Shown: piece after piece, positions 43,915 to 53,319 of the stretch
How positions within the stretch are numbered: position 1 is the first letter of the stretch
How the letters are laid out: every line of letters starts with the position of its first letter
Assembly (NCBI GenBank): GCA_963821325.1
Contig: CAWGDC010000001.1
Span: 124,001-188,000, forward strand
Origin: PALSA-555 sp963821325
Lineage (GTDB): Bacteria > Actinomycetota > Acidimicrobiia > IMCC26256 > PALSA-555
Length of the DNA stretch: 64,000 nucleotides
Reading direction: 5' to 3'
Program-made: the position numbers and the translations under genes
Notes under the pieces: generated by a model
Seen by the model: the letters and a program-made list of their open reading frames with translations, nothing else
What the model was told of the DNA's origin: nothing
Databases searched by the model: none

Positions 43915-45447
43915 TCATGTGAGGACCGCCCGGTTGACGGTCCCCTCGTCGCCGGTCACCAGCGTCGTCGGTCTGCGGCGACAGCCGCACCGTTCGACCG
44001 ACCAGCTCGACTTGCTCCGCGCCATCGAGGGCGTCGGCGTCCCCCAGCGTCGCGTAGACCCGCCCGTCGGGCACGTCGCAGACCAGCACCCCGGACTCGG
44101 GGCTCCCGTCGCGCCCGTGGATCACCGAGTACGCGGCGACCGTGGCGTCGCCGTCGTGGGTGGCGAGGATCGGGCGGGGCGGGTGCGAGGCGTCGACGCG
44201 GCGCTGCAGCGCGGCCTGGTCGGGCGGGGTCAGCACGCCGGGCTCGGTGCAGTACACGCCGTACACGTGCTTCGTCATGTGCATGCCGACGCCGCTCACC
44301 AGCCCGTAGGCGCCGGGGTCGCCGCGCAGCACCTCGACCATCGTGGCGATCGAGTGCGTCATGTAGTTGCTGCCGGCCCCGCCGTGGTACGGCAGCCCGC
44401 CCGTGACCGTGACGGCCGCGGGGGTCGTCGTCGGCGAGGCCGAGCGCGTCCTGCGCGAAGTGCAGCGAGCTGCCGAAGCACGAGTACAAGTCGAGGTGCG
44501 CGACGTCGTCGACGCCGACGCCGGCGCGGGCTGAGGGCCTCGCTCGGCGGCCGCCGCCATGGCCGGGGAGCGGTGCAGCTCGTCGTGCTCGGCGACGTAG
44601 CGTGGCGTCGGTCGCGTAGCACCAGCCCCGCGGGTAGACCCGTCGCTCGGCGCGGGACGTGGAGCCGGTCGGCTGTCTCGTGGCTGCACAGCAGCACCGC
44701 GGCGGCCATGTCGACGTCCATGATCGAGATCATGTACTTCGTGTACGGGTAGCCGACCATGCGGTTGCTCGGGCGTGGCGTCGACGATCTCGTCCGACGC
44801 CCCGCGCGACGGGGAACCAGGCCCGCGGGTTGCGCGCCGCGACCTCGGTCATGGGGGCGAGCATCTCGCCGAGCTCGTGGCGGTAGGTCGGCAGCGCCTC
44901 CCCGCGGTGCGCGCGGCCGCGCGTTGTCGAAGATGGCGAACGTCAGCCAAGCCTGCATCACCTGATGGGCCAGCTCGGCGGGATGGAACGGCGCCTCCCA
45001 CGGGTACGGCCGCTTCTCCGCCGGCTTGTACGAGTAGGGGTAACGCTCCCCGCGCTTCTTGTAGCGCCGCTGCGTGGCCAACGCCTCCGCGCCGCCGACG
45101 AGCGCCAGGTCGCACTCGCCGCGCTGGATCCGCGCCGCGGTGTCCTGGACCAGCACCTGGGGTGTCGTGCCGCCGATCCCCGAGTAGTAGCTGCGTCGCG
45201 GGTCGGCACCGAGCCGGGCGGCGAGCCGACCGGGCGGGTCGTCGTACTGCCAGGTCTGGCAGTAGACGAGGTCGATGGCGTCGAGACCCTCGAGCGCGAC
45301 GGCGCCGACACCGCTGTCGTCCGCGGCGCGGCGGGCCACGTCCTCCCACATGTCGAGCGGCTCCGGGGCGCCCTGCTCCCCCACCTCGTCGGGATGCCAG
45401 GTGCGCTGCCCCACACCGATGAGACAGGGTGTCCGCGGGTCGGTCAT
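43915..45447 (-). pseudogene. Thiolase-like acetyl-CoA acetyltransferase, heavily frame-broken
   Basis: Pieces in several frames build a thiolase-like protein of about 500 residues: CLIGVGQRTWHPDEVGEQGA, GLDAIDLVYCQTWQYDDPPG, YYSGIGGTTPQVLVQDTAAR, CDLALVGGAEALATQRRYKK, MVGYPYTKYMISIMDVDMAA, GGLPYHGGAGSNYMTHSIAT, HVYGVYCTEPGVLTPPDQAA and an OB-like C-terminal domain GVLVCDVPDGRVYATLGDAD, as in the type-1 thiolase-like proteins. At least five shifts are needed, the most of any core gene. The expected active-site Cys (in a C-x-GG-x region) is not seen clearly. Gene order places it in beta-oxidation. Confidence 0.65.
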
Positions 45448-45469
45448 GGGCGCGGCGCGCGCCGGTGCG

Positions 45470-46280
45470 TCATCGGCCTTGCCAGTTCGGCGGCCGCTTC
45501 TCGGCGAACGCCTTCGGGCCCTCCTTGGCGTCCTCGGTCTGGAAGATGTACGAGGAGATCTCGGACTCGTTGCGGTACGCGTCGGAGAGCGACAGGCCGA
45601 GCCCCTCCCAGACGCTGCTGCTTGGTGGCCTGCACCGCCAACGGCGCGTTCGCGGTCATGCGGCGCGCGAACCCGTACGCGGCGTCGAGGAGCTCCTCGC
45701 GGGGCACGATCGCGTTGAGGAAACCCATCTCGTAGGCCCGCTGGGCGGGGATGAGGTCGGCGCAGAGCAGGAACTCCATCGCCTGGGGGAACGGGATCTG
45801 GCGGGGCAGCCGGACCGTCGTGCCGCCCCCGGCGAAAAGGCCCCGCTTGGGCTCCATCACGGCGAACTTGGCCTCGGGGCAGGCGACCCGGATGTCGACG
45901 CCGCCGAGCATCTCCATCCCGCCCGCGGTGCAGAACCCGTTCACCGCGGCGACGATCGGCTTCCAGATCTTCGCCCCGCGCAGCACGGCCTTCGTGCCGT
46001 CGTCGAGGCGGTAGCCATCGAGCTCGGCCACGGCCCCGCCGGCGATCTCGCGCTGCAGCCGGGTGATCTCGGGGATGTAGCGCTTCAGGTCGGCGCCGGT
46101 GAAGAACGCGTCGCCCACGCCGGTGATGATCGCGACCCATGCCTCGGGGTCCGCGGCGAAGCGGTCCCACGCCTCCCGCAGCTGCTTGAAATGCTCCATG
46201 TCGGCCGAGTTCTTCGCCTCGGGCCGATCGATCGTGATCACGACGATGTGCTCGTCGTCTCGCTCGTAGTGGATCGGCAT
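45470..46280 (-). CDS. Enoyl-CoA hydratase/isomerase family protein (one frame break)
   Basis: About 270 residues: VVITIDRPEAKNSADMEHFK, WVAIITGVGDAFFTGADLKR (oxyanion-hole strand), KPIVAAVNGFCTAGGMEMLG (second oxyanion segment, usually GGG), ADLIPAQRAYEMGFLNAIVP and RMTANAPLAVQATKQQ. A shift near 45615 leads to LSLSDAYRNESEISSYIFQT and EDAKEGPKAFAEKRPPNWQG with a stop at 45470, the conserved family end. Hydration of enoyl-CoA follows the dehydrogenase step. It is the first gene of its operon with a palindrome 24 bp upstream. Confidence 0.85.
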
Positions 46281-46795
46281 CCGTCCTCCGCACGCCCCGC
46301 CGAACCTGACACGATAGTCAGGAACCCAGACTCGCAGTGCGCGGAGAGGTCTCTCCGAGTCTTACGCCGTAACGGGTTTAGGGCCCGAGCACGCCACCCG
46401 GGTCGCACGATTTGCACCCCGGCGCGACAACCTGTGACCAACCGGGGGAGCAGGTCGGTCGCGGGAGGGCGCAAGGACGCGGACCGGGGACCCCGCGGAG
46501 CTGCGCCAGCGGGGCGAGCCCGCCCGGGCGGTCACCTTGCGCCCGGCCCGCTGAAGGTTGTCCGGGTCGATCGGTGTACCGATCTCGATGGTGAACACGT
46601 ACCTGGTGTCCGTCCAGCGTGGTCCCGCGGCACTCCGCTCAAGGCACAGCGACGGTGCATCGCCGAAAGGCGGCGACGCAACGTGGCCCGCAGGGTCACC
46701 TCGGCGGCCTCGAGGCGATCGTTGGTCGGGCGGGTCGAGGCGACAGCGTCAGAGACTTGCGGATGTGAGTCGGCGCTGGGTACAAGTTGTGCACG
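46281..46795. promoter_or_regulatory. 515-bp intergenic region with two palindromes
   Basis: No gene is supported here. CCTGAC-N6-GTCAGG (46305-46322) is a perfect palindrome 24 bases before the enoyl-CoA hydratase start, an operator candidate. CGGAGA-N4-TCTCCG (46342-46357) is a second perfect inverted repeat. The rest to 46795 has no conserved frame; a minus frame at 46362-46598 starting MFTIEIGTPIDPDNLQ is not recognised. Confidence 0.5.
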
Positions 46796-47533
46796 ATGAG
46801 CTCCGACCTTGCTGCCGACTTCGACGCGCTCGGACCATGGGTCACGAAGTTCGAGATCGACGGCGAGTCCTACGGCGGGCAGTGGGAGGTGCTCCACGAC
46901 CCGCGTGTCGCGCAGTTCCACGACGCGTTCCCGGACGCGGAGACAATCTTGGAGCTCGGGAGCTTCGAAGGCGGTCAAACCGCTCGCCTCGCGCGACTCG
47001 AGGGGGTCTGCAAGGTTGTCGGGCTCGAGGGTCGATCCGAGAACCTCGCCCGGGCGCAGTTCGTGCTGAAGGTGCTGGGCGTGTCGAACGCCGAAGTGGC
47101 CCTCGCCAACCTGGAGCGCTTCGATCTCAGCACCCTGGGGCCCTTCGACGCGGTCTTCAACTGCGGGCTGCTGTACCACCTCCCACGGCCGTGGGAGCTC
47201 CTCGGACGAATCCTCACGGTCACCGACCGCATGTACCTCTCAACCCACTACTGCAAGGCGAGCGCGGTGAACGCCAGCGAGCATGGCTGGCCCGGCTTCT
47301 GGTACCAGGAGTTCGGCCGGGAGGACCCCCTCTCGGGCCTTGCCGCGTCCTCGTTCTGGCCGACCCGCGACGCACTCTTCGACATGCTGGCCACCGCCGG
47401 CTTCGAGCACGTGGAGGTGATGGCCGAGGAACGTGACCACCCGAACGGCCCACTCATCTGCCTCAACGCCCGTCGGCGACCTCGTCGCCGTCGGGGTCGA
47501 CGACACGGGCCACGCCGACGTCGTGCATGCTGA
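46796..47533 (+). CDS. Class I SAM-dependent methyltransferase
   Basis: About 246 residues from ATG 46796 (MSSDLAADFDALGPWVTKFE); an upstream in-frame ATG at 46787 is also possible. TILELGSFEGGQTARLARLE is motif I, VVGLEGRSENLARAQFVLKV motif II, FDAVFNCGLLYHLPRPWELL the motif IV acidic region, and ALFDMLATAGFEHVEVMAEE a late motif. The Arg-rich tail (RRRPRRRRGRRHG) after ICLNA looks like an out-of-frame end, so the real stop may be near 47490. Relatives act on sugars, lipids or tRNA; the substrate is not evident. Confidence 0.8.
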   Translation: MSSDLAADFDALGPWVTKFEIDGESYGGQWEVLHDPRVAQFHDAFPDAETILELGSFEGGQTARLARLEGVCKVVGLEGRSENLARAQFVLKVLGVSNAEVALANLERFDLSTLGPFDAVFNCGLLYHLPRPWELLGRILTVTDRMYLSTHYCKASAVNASEHGWPGFWYQEFGREDPLSGLAASSFWPTRDALFDMLATAGFEHVEVMAEERDHPNGPLICLNARRRPRRRRGRRHGPRRRRAC

Positions 47534-47704
47534 CCGTCAACCAGCACAGGTGAAACGACGTCCGCGGGCAGCACTCTGGGGAGGGCGTGAACCCGTTGGC
47601 CGCCCGGTTCGGTCCAGATTCGCCACTCGGGACGGGGGGGAAGGTCCTGCCCCCGAAACATTTCCCGATGCGGCGGCGCACGCCACTTCGCGAGACTCGC
47701 CGCC

Positions 47705-48316
47705 ATGGACCACAGCCGCCTGTCGATGCCACTCGGCGAGGCCATCTTCACGCAGCGCTCGATCCGGCGCTTCACCTCCGACGCCATCCCACTCGAGGAC
47801 GTCCACCTCCTCGTCGAAGCCGCAGTGCGTGCGCCGAACGGAGGGAACCAGCAGGTGGCGCGACTCCTGGTGGTCAACGATCGTCCGACGATCCGAGACT
47901 TCGGCGCCCTGTACCGCGACGCGTGGTGGGCCAAGCGCCACGACGAGGGCTTCCGCGAGTACGCCGATCTTCCCCGTCGCTTCCACCCGGCCGCCGCGCT
48001 CGCCGACGCGATGCGCGACGTGCCCTGCATCGTGCTCGCGCTCGCACTCCCGCCCGGGCCCGCCGACTCCGTCATCCCCGCGGTGCAGAACCTGATGCTC
48101 GCGGCTCGCGCGATCGGGATCGGTTCGGTGCCAACGACGCTGCACCCGAGCGTCATGCCTCGCTTCCACGCCATGTTCGCCATCCCCGACGATGTCGCGT
48201 TCCACTTCTGCGTTCCGCTCGGCTATCCGCAGGGGAACTTCGGCCCGAACGTGCGCAAGCCGACGTCGGAGACGACGTATCTCAACCGGTGGGCCGCCCC
48301 GGTCCCCTGGGACTGA
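47705..48316 (+). CDS. Nitroreductase-family flavoprotein
   Basis: 203 residues: IFTQRSIRRFTSDAIPLEDV (FMN phosphate contact), LLVEAAVRAPNGGNQQVARL, VVNDRPTIRDFGALYRDAWW, NLMLAARAIGIGSVPTTLHP and a C-terminal FHFCVPLGYPQGNFGPNVRK. Family members bind FMN and use NAD(P)H or act as F420-type reductases on nitro, quinone or enal substrates. Start MDHSRLSMPL, with MPLGEAIF a possible second start. It stands alone between a methyltransferase and a hydroxyacid dehydrogenase. Confidence 0.9.
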   Translation: MDHSRLSMPLGEAIFTQRSIRRFTSDAIPLEDVHLLVEAAVRAPNGGNQQVARLLVVNDRPTIRDFGALYRDAWWAKRHDEGFREYADLPRRFHPAAALADAMRDVPCIVLALALPPGPADSVIPAVQNLMLAARAIGIGSVPTTLHPSVMPRFHAMFAIPDDVAFHFCVPLGYPQGNFGPNVRKPTSETTYLNRWAAPVPWD

Positions 48317-48350
48317 ACGGCCGGGCGGTCGACGCCCAGGCCGGTGTGCG

Positions 48351-49340
48351 ATGATCCCCGCGGTGACTGACCGGCCGCGTGCGCTCGTGACCGCGCCCTT
48401 CCGCGGGGCCGGGCTCGACACCCTGCGCTCGATCGCCGACGTGGTCCTCGACCCCTGGATCGACCACTCGCCGCTGCGCATCCTGAACGGCGAGCAGCTG
48501 GCCGAGCGGATCCAAGCCGAGCGCGCCGATCTGTTGATCGTCGAGTCCGACTCGGTGAAGGGCCCGGTGCTCGACCTGCCGCTCTTGGCCATCGGGTCGT
48601 GCCGGGGCGACCCGAACAACGTCGACGTCGCCGCCGCCACCGCGCACGGCATCCCGGTGCTGCGCGCTCCGGGGCGCAACGCCGACGGCGTCGCCGAGCT
48701 CACCGTCGCGCTGCTCCTCGCGGTGAACCGCGGGATCGTGCGCGCCGACCGCGACGTCCGCGAGGACCAGACCTACCGGGACGGGCTGATCCCCTACCAG
48801 CGGTTCCGGGCCTGGCAGCTCGCGGGTCGCACCGCCGGGATCGTGGGGCTCGGCGCCGTCGGGCGGGCCACGAAGTGGCGACTCGAGGGGCTCGGGATGC
48901 GGGTCATCGCCCACGACCCGTACGCCGCGGACGCGACCCACTCCCTCGATGAGCTCCTCGGCGAGGCCGACGTCGTGTCGATGCACGCCATGGTCACCCC
49001 GGAGACGACGGGGATGATCGGCGCGGCGCAGTTCGCCCGCATGCGCGACGGCGCCGTGTACCTGAACACGGCGCGGGCCATGCTCCACGACACCGACGCG
49101 CTCGTCGCCTCGCTGCAGTCCGGGCACCTGGGTGGCGCCGGGCTCGACCACTTCCTCGGGGAGCACCTCCCCGTCGACCACCCGCTGTGCGCCATGGCGA
49201 ACGTCGTGCTGACCCCCCACATCGGAGGTGCGACCTACGACACCGAGGCCAACCACTCGGCGCTCATCGCCGACGGGCTGGTGACGCTGCTGGCCGGCGG
49301 CAAGCCCGACAACCTCGTGAACCCGGAGGTGCTCGCGTGA
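48351..49340 (+). CDS. D-isomer-specific 2-hydroxyacid dehydrogenase
   Basis: 329 residues. N-terminal domain: ALVTAPFRGAGLDTLRSIAD, ADLLIVESDSVKGPVLDLPL, IGSCRGDPNNVDVAAATAHG (substrate Arg), NADGVAELTVALLLAVNRGI. Cofactor domain: GRTAGIVGLGAVGRATKWRL (GxGxxG), HDPYA (Asp selects NAD), ARAMLHDTDALVASLQSGHL, DHPLCAMANVVLTPHIGGAT (catalytic His). It oxidises a 2-hydroxyacid or reduces a 2-oxoacid. Possible start at GTG 48363 as well. The GTGA overlap with the class II aldolase makes a two-gene sugar-acid-type operon. Confidence 0.9.
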   Translation: MIPAVTDRPRALVTAPFRGAGLDTLRSIADVVLDPWIDHSPLRILNGEQLAERIQAERADLLIVESDSVKGPVLDLPLLAIGSCRGDPNNVDVAAATAHGIPVLRAPGRNADGVAELTVALLLAVNRGIVRADRDVREDQTYRDGLIPYQRFRAWQLAGRTAGIVGLGAVGRATKWRLEGLGMRVIAHDPYAADATHSLDELLGEADVVSMHAMVTPETTGMIGAAQFARMRDGAVYLNTARAMLHDTDALVASLQSGHLGGAGLDHFLGEHLPVDHPLCAMANVVLTPHIGGATYDTEANHSALIADGLVTLLAGGKPDNLVNPEVLA

Positions 49341-49999
49341 GCTCGAAGACCCTGACCGCCGCCGAGACGAAGGAGCAGCTCCTCTGGGTAGCGAAGGAGA
49401 TGCTGCGCAGCAACCTCGTGCAGGGCACCGCCGGGAACCTCGGCGCGCGACTCCCCGACGGCAACGCCGTGCTGACCCCGTCGTCGCTCGACTACCTGGA
49501 CATGACGCTCGACGACCTCGTGGTCTGCGACCTCGACGGCAACGTGTTGGAGGGCACGCGGGGCCCGACGTCGGAGAAGGCGCTGCACCTCTCGGCGTTG
49601 CGTCAGCACGACAACATCGGCGCCACCATGCACTGCCACGCCAAGTTCGCCACGATGTTCGCCCTCACGCGCCAGCCCATCCCGGCGGTCATCGAGGAGT
49701 TCGACGTGTTCGTCGGCGGTGACGTCGACGTCGCCGAGTACCGCACCACCGGGACCGACGAGCTCGCCGCGGAGGTGGCCAGCCGGGTCGGCGAGAAAGC
49801 CGCGGTGCTCATGGCCAACCACGGGCTGTTCGCCGTCGGCAAGAACCCGAAGGACGTCCTGCACATCGCCCAGCTCGTCGAGCGCACCGCCGAGATCATC
49901 TGGGGCGCCCGGGCGCTCGGCGCCGTCGTCCCGCTCCCCGCGGAGGTCAACAAGACGTTCGCGGGCTACTACCGGTACGGCCGCACCGGCTCGATGTGA
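49337..49999 (+). CDS. Class II aldolase/adducin family protein
   Basis: 220 residues: KEMLRSNLVQGTAGNLGARL, AVLTPSSLDYLDMTLDDLVV, EGTRGPTSEKALHLSALRQH, IGATMHCHAKFATMFALTRQ (HCH zinc pair), KAAVLMANHGLFAVGKNPKD (second metal His). The family includes L-fuculose-, L-ribulose- and ribulose-phosphate aldolases or epimerases. Together with the 2-hydroxyacid dehydrogenase it could split and oxidise a four- to six-carbon sugar acid (inference). Coupled start at GTG 49337. Confidence 0.9.
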   Translation: MSSKTLTAAETKEQLLWVAKEMLRSNLVQGTAGNLGARLPDGNAVLTPSSLDYLDMTLDDLVVCDLDGNVLEGTRGPTSEKALHLSALRQHDNIGATMHCHAKFATMFALTRQPIPAVIEEFDVFVGGDVDVAEYRTTGTDELAAEVASRVGEKAAVLMANHGLFAVGKNPKDVLHIAQLVERTAEIIWGARALGAVVPLPAEVNKTFAGYYRYGRTGSM

Positions 50000-50007
50000 G
50001 TGTCGCC

Positions 50008-50478
50008 TTAGCGGGGTGACAGCTCCTGGAGCGCGGCGAGGAGCGCGTCGTTGTAGCCGCCCATCGTGTTCGCCTCCAGCTCGGAGTGCTCGCCGCCGAC
50101 GTGGTCGATCACGACTCTCGTGGCCAGCCGGCCCGGGATGACCTGCGCCGTCACGTCGCCGCGGTTCCACTCGGCGAGCTTGCCGACGACCTGGATCCCG
50201 CGACCCTTGACGCGGGTGTCGAACGCGTAGAGCTTGTCCGCCGTCAACGCGAGGTAGGTCTGGTGGTTCACCTTCAGGCCCTTCCGGGCGCTGAGCGCAC
50301 CGGCGGCCTGGTTCGCCTTGTGTTGCTTGAACATCCCGGCGGCGGGCACGATCTTCTCGAGGCCGAACGACCCCCACGTGCCGGCCGGTTGCAGCCCACC
50401 GAGCGCCACGATCGGCTCCGGCACCTCAGCCTGGATGATCGCCGCCTGCTTCTCCCACATCGCGTCCCAGCGGCCCAT
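50008..50478 (-). CDS. Uncharacterised protein with PH-like features
   Basis: 156 residues from ATG 50478: MGRWDAMWEKQAAIIQAEVP, EPIVALGGLQPAGTWGSFGL, KGLKVNHQTYLALTADKLYA, FDTRVKGRGIQVVGKLAEWN, VIDHVGGEHSELEANTMGGY. The pattern of a ligand-facing beta sandwich around LALTADKLYAFDT resembles bacterial PH-like proteins of unknown role. No signal or membrane segment. It is convergent with the aldolase; the 245-bp gap to 50724 on the other side holds no clear gene. Confidence 0.7.
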   Translation of the reverse strand: MGRWDAMWEKQAAIIQAEVPEPIVALGGLQPAGTWGSFGLEKIVPAAGMFKQHKANQAAGALSARKGLKVNHQTYLALTADKLYAFDTRVKGRGIQVVGKLAEWNRGDVTAQVIPGRLATRVVIDHVGGEHSELEANTMGGYNDALLAALQELSPR

Positions 50479-50723
50479 GGTCCCGACCCTCCCCAGCTCA
50501 CGCCGCCCGATCGACCAGCCCGCGGCGAGCGTGCCGCGGCCGCGTCGGCGTGGCGGACGCGGCCGACCGCAGCGTAGCGGCCGAGGCGGCCGGCCCGGCG
50601 GGCCGCCCCCGCGCCGCACGACCCGCCGCGTGGTGCGCCTGACCGGGCACGCCGCCGGGCCTGCCGCGAGGTCACGGGCCTGCGCCACGGCGACGCATGC
50701 GGGGTGCGCTGTAGCGTTCGCCC

Positions 50724-51323
50724 GTGCCCGCGCCGCTCCCGCCCGTCGACCTGGAGCTTCCGATCGATGCGCTGCAGCGCACGAAGGCGGTCGGGCTCTG
50801 GTACGAGGGGGAGACGCTGCGCGTCCGGGCGCACCTGCGCGACGCCTACACCGAGCCGGACGGGTCACCGCTCGTGCTCCACGAGTACCGCCTCGACCTG
50901 TGGGTCGCGCTCGACACCATGGTCGTCACCGAGGTCGCGGTGGAGCCGCTTCATCTCCCCTACGGGGAGTGCGTGGACGCCGCGCCGCAGGTGCAGCGGC
51001 TCGTCGGGCTGCGCCTCGAGCGGGGCTTCACCGGGGAGGCGCTGCGCCGTCTCGGGGGCGAGCTCGGCTGCACCCACCTGAACTCGCTGATCAGCGATCT
51101 GGCGATCGCCGGCCTCTTCCACGGCTACCTGCGGGTGCGGGACGAGACGCGCCGGCACGGGTCGCTGCCCGTCATGCCGGCGTCCGGCGAGCGGACGGGG
51201 ATCTGCTCGGGCTGGCGGGCCGGGGGGACGCTCGCCACCGCCATGGAGCAGGGCCGCGGCATCGCGCCGTCGCACATCTACCCCACGGGGGCGAGCGTCG
51301 GCGCCGCACCCGAGGAGCCGTGA
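50724..51323 (+). CDS. DUF2889 family protein
   Basis: 199 residues from a GTG: MPAPLPPVDLELPIDALQRT, TLRVRAHLRDAYTEPDGSPL, LHEYRLDLWVALDTMVVTEV, LERGFTGEALRRLGGELGCT, HLNSLISDLAIAGLFHGYLR. The last segments (GCTHL with downstream hydrophobic helix) are the DUF2889 signature. The function is unknown. It opens an operon with a phenylacetate-CoA-ligase-like gene and an ANL-like paralog, linked by a 4-base overlap, so a role in aromatic or acyl-acid activation is likely. Confidence 0.85.
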   Translation: MPAPLPPVDLELPIDALQRTKAVGLWYEGETLRVRAHLRDAYTEPDGSPLVLHEYRLDLWVALDTMVVTEVAVEPLHLPYGECVDAAPQVQRLVGLRLERGFTGEALRRLGGELGCTHLNSLISDLAIAGLFHGYLRVRDETRRHGSLPVMPASGERTGICSGWRAGGTLATAMEQGRGIAPSHIYPTGASVGAAPEEP

Positions 51324-52648
51324 CCGCGCTCGATCCGGGCCGGCGCTACTTCTCCGCCGAGATCGAGACCCGACCCCGGGACGAGCTCGAGCGTCGACGC
51401 GACGAGACGCTGCTCGGCGACCTGTTGCCCTGGGCGTACGAGCGCTCCGCGCTGATCCGGGAGACGTGGGACGCCGCCGGGGTGCGCCCCGACGACCTCA
51501 CCTCGATGGACGACTTCCGCGAGCGGGTGCCGTTCATCGACAAGGACGCCATCCGCGCCTACCGCGACCGCCACGACGACCCCTACGGCGGGCTGCTCTG
51601 CCTCGACCCGAACGACGCGGGCTTGAAGAAGGTGTTCAGCGCGATCTTCTCGACGTCGGGCACGACCGGCGACCCGACGCCCGCCCCCTACGCCGGTCGG
51701 GGCCCCAGCTTCTTGGTGCGCGAGTTCTGGGAGCTCGGCTGCCGGCCCGGCGACCACTTCCTGCATTGCCTCTTCACGTTCCGGGGACCGAACATCCACG
51801 ACACGATCCGCGGGATCGGCGCCACCCCGGTGTTCGTCGACCACCAACCCGAGGACGTCCCCCAGCTGTTCCGGTTCAGCCGCGAGCTGCGCCCGACCGG
51901 CTGGTACACGCTGTCCGGTCCGCTGGTGATGATGATCGAGGCGGCCGCCGCCGAGCTCGGCGAGGACCTCGAAGACACGTTCCGCTCCTACTCCGGGGTG
52001 GTGTTCGCCGGGGAGCCGATCGGGCCGCGGGCCCGCCGCCGCGTCGAGTCGTGGGGTCTCGAGCTGTTCCTCCAGACCAGCCTCGGTGACGTCGGGGCCG
52101 CCACCGAGTGCGCCGAGCACGACGGCTGCCACTACTGGGAGGACACCGCGTTCATCGAGCACCTCGACCCGGACGGGACGACCCCGGCCGGTGACGGTGA
52201 GCGGGGCGAGCTCGTATCGACCACGCTGCTCGACAAGGTGGCGCCGCTCGTGCGCTACCGCTCCGACGACATCGTGAAGCGCACCACCGAGGTGTGCCGC
52301 TGCGGACGCACCCACGGGAGGATCTGGCCGCTCGGCCGCAAGGGCGACGAGGTCGTCGTCGACGGCGTGTCGGTCCTGCCCGGGGACGTGTGGGCCGCCG
52401 TCGAGAGCGTCGACGAGACCGCCGCTGGGCTCTTCCAGGTGATCCGCCCACGGCGCGAGCTCGACACCCTGCGCCTCCGGGTCGGCTACGCCGCGTCCGG
52501 GGCACGCAGTCCCGCCGTCGTGCGCACCGAGGTCACCGACGCGGTGTGCGCCGCCGTCGGCGTGGAGCCCGACGTCGAGCTCGTCGAGCACGACGTGCTG
52601 CTCCGGCAGGGCCCGCCGCACAAGATCCCCCGCGTGACGAAGGCCTGA
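51320..52648 (+). CDS. Phenylacetate-CoA-ligase-like AMP-forming ligase
   Basis: 442 residues from GTG 51320. RRRDETLLGDLLPWAYERSA, DDLTSMDDFRERVPFIDKDA (PaaK-type N-terminus), AIFSTSGTTGDPTPAPYAGR (P-loop), YSGVVFAGEPIGPRARRRVE, LQTSLGDVGAATECAEHDGC (A5), LVRYRSDDIVKRTTEVCRCG (A7, with CRCG), GRKGDEVVVDGVSVLPGDVW (A8) and RQGPPHKIPRV (A10 Lys). It forms CoA esters of aromatic or other acids through acyl-AMP. The preceding DUF2889 gene and the following ANL-like paralog are coupled to it. Confidence 0.9.
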   Translation: MTALDPGRRYFSAEIETRPRDELERRRDETLLGDLLPWAYERSALIRETWDAAGVRPDDLTSMDDFRERVPFIDKDAIRAYRDRHDDPYGGLLCLDPNDAGLKKVFSAIFSTSGTTGDPTPAPYAGRGPSFLVREFWELGCRPGDHFLHCLFTFRGPNIHDTIRGIGATPVFVDHQPEDVPQLFRFSRELRPTGWYTLSGPLVMMIEAAAAELGEDLEDTFRSYSGVVFAGEPIGPRARRRVESWGLELFLQTSLGDVGAATECAEHDGCHYWEDTAFIEHLDPDGTTPAGDGERGELVSTTLLDKVAPLVRYRSDDIVKRTTEVCRCGRTHGRIWPLGRKGDEVVVDGVSVLPGDVWAAVESVDETAAGLFQVIRPRRELDTLRLRVGYAASGARSPAVVRTEVTDAVCAAVGVEPDVELVEHDVLLRQGPPHKIPRVTKA

Positions 52649-53316
52649 TGGTCTTCGCCGCCCGCTACGAGGACCCGCCCGCGGTCTGGGGTGTCGGCCG
52701 GGTCGTCGTCGGCGACCAGGTGCACCCCTGGCCCGTGTCGGCCTCCGACATCGACGACGAGACCGAGTCGATGGCGCCCCGCCTCGCCGCGCTCGGGCTC
52801 GGCGACGGCGGCCTCGTGCTCATCGTGTCGCTGCTCTCCGCGGCGATCCACGTCGCGCCGTTCGAGCGGGCCGCCGGCCGCCTCGGCGCCCGCTACTCGT
52901 CCGCCGACGCCACCAACTTCGACGCCTTCCGCACGGTGTCCCTCGTCCGTCAGCTGCGCCCCGCCGTCGTCCTCGGCGTCAACGCCCGGGTGTGCCACGG
53001 CATCGCCGACCTCGGCCACGACCTCGCCACCGTCTTCGATCCAGTCGGCGCCGTCGCGGCCGCGGACACGGAGGCCGCCACCCGGCTCCGCGACGCGGGG
53101 GTCCCGACGGCCCGGTGGCAGCCGATCGGGCCGACCAGCGCCGTGTCCACCGTCGGCGACGAGACGCTCGACTACGACGCCGACCGCTGGCACGTCGACG
53201 ACGACGCCGGCGAGCTCCTCGTCACGAGCCGGGTGGCGCGCCTCACCGCCTGCGACGGGTTCCGCACCGGGATCACCGGCCGCGTCGTCGAGCCGGGCCG
53301 GCTCACCCTCGCCTGA
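52648..53316 (+). CDS. Small ANL-like protein without catalytic motifs
   Basis: 222 residues from ATG 52648 (TGATG overlap). DDETESMAPRLAALGLGDGG, VLIVSLLSAAIHVAPFERAA, GRLGARYSSADATNFDAFRT and RQLRPAVVLGVNARVCHGIA resemble the N-terminal half of PaaK-like ligases, and GELLVTSRVARLTACDGFRT recalls their GELVVT strand. The P-loop (SGTTG), A5 and A10 Lys are missing. It looks like an ANL-derived accessory or pseudo-enzyme. No family name could be assigned. Confidence 0.6.
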   Translation: MVFAARYEDPPAVWGVGRVVVGDQVHPWPVSASDIDDETESMAPRLAALGLGDGGLVLIVSLLSAAIHVAPFERAAGRLGARYSSADATNFDAFRTVSLVRQLRPAVVLGVNARVCHGIADLGHDLATVFDPVGAVAAADTEAATRLRDAGVPTARWQPIGPTSAVSTVGDETLDYDADRWHVDDDAGELLVTSRVARLTACDGFRTGITGRVVEPGRLTLA

Positions 53317-53319
53317 CGG

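Noticed and set aside
50479..50723. A gene in the Arg/Pro-rich stretch before the DUF2889 gene
   Set aside because: Frames there have extreme composition, no start signal and no motif; it is probably a promoter region.
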